Shown: positions 63,961 to 64,000 of the stretch, piece after piece | Position numbering within the stretch: position 1 is the stretch's first letter | How the letters are laid out: each line of letters begins with the position of its first letter | NCBI GenBank assembly: GCA_034766995.1 | Contig: CM068317.1 | Span: 28,932,001 to 28,996,000 of the forward strand | Source: Acanthacorydalis orientalis | Lineage: Eukaryota; Arthropoda; Insecta; Megaloptera; Corydalidae | Direction: 5' to 3' | Length of the DNA: 64,000 nt | Position numbers and translations under genes: made by a program | The notes under the pieces: generated by a model | What the model saw: only the letters and a program-made list of their open reading frames with translations | What the model was told of the DNA's origin: nothing | The model's database searches: none

Positions 63961-64000
63961 TTTTAACTTCATTTTGGCTGTATATTCGTGAAAAATATCC

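Overview
The window looks like AT-rich insect (at least arthropod) nuclear DNA, roughly three-quarters A+T by eye (not computed). Evidence: spliceosomal exons with good GT/AG sites, an insect-type start context (CAAAATG), dozens of (TA)n arrays, degenerate mariner, hAT, Tc1-like and LINE sequences, and no compact bacterial gene order. The order of insect cannot be fixed from this window.

One host gene is supported. A 667-bp first coding exon (12923-13589, + strand) ends in a hydrophobic signal-like segment and a clean donor. It joins in phase to a 53-bp exon at 45337-45389 encoding LPCCSKATGSCRSVCEK. This is the first cysteine-knot-like repeat of RECK, the secreted or GPI-anchored metalloprotease regulator and Wnt7/Gpr124 co-factor of vertebrates. 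The implied intron 1 is 31.7 kb, and intron 2 runs at least 18.6 kb, past the window end unless a small alternative last exon at 47785-47904 is real. Everything else is upstream DNA (1-12.2 kb) or intron.

Layout. 1-12 kb: a candidate solo LTR, a near-complete dead mariner (574-1742, TA duplications) and a degraded hAT copy (6320-7950, near-perfect 8-bp duplication). 12.0-12.9 kb: CpG-richer promoter and leader. 13.6-45.3 kb (intron 1): foldback elements, short mariner derivatives (19359-19923, 26859-27612), two MITEs, a LINE ORF2 3' remnant, a tandem duplication, palindromes and several GC-richer islands that may be regulatory. 45.4-64 kb (intron 2 or beyond): a mariner cluster at 52.3-57.3 kb, including a second copy of the 19.4-20.7 kb block, a poly(T)-bounded insertion inside one mariner, two CpG-rich islands (59.9-60.3 and 61.65-62.3 kb) and another foldback copy at the end.

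No gene other than the RECK-like one is convincingly coding. Most open frames are (TA)n translated as Tyr-Ile repeats or chance frames in AT-rich DNA. All transposase frames seen are broken.
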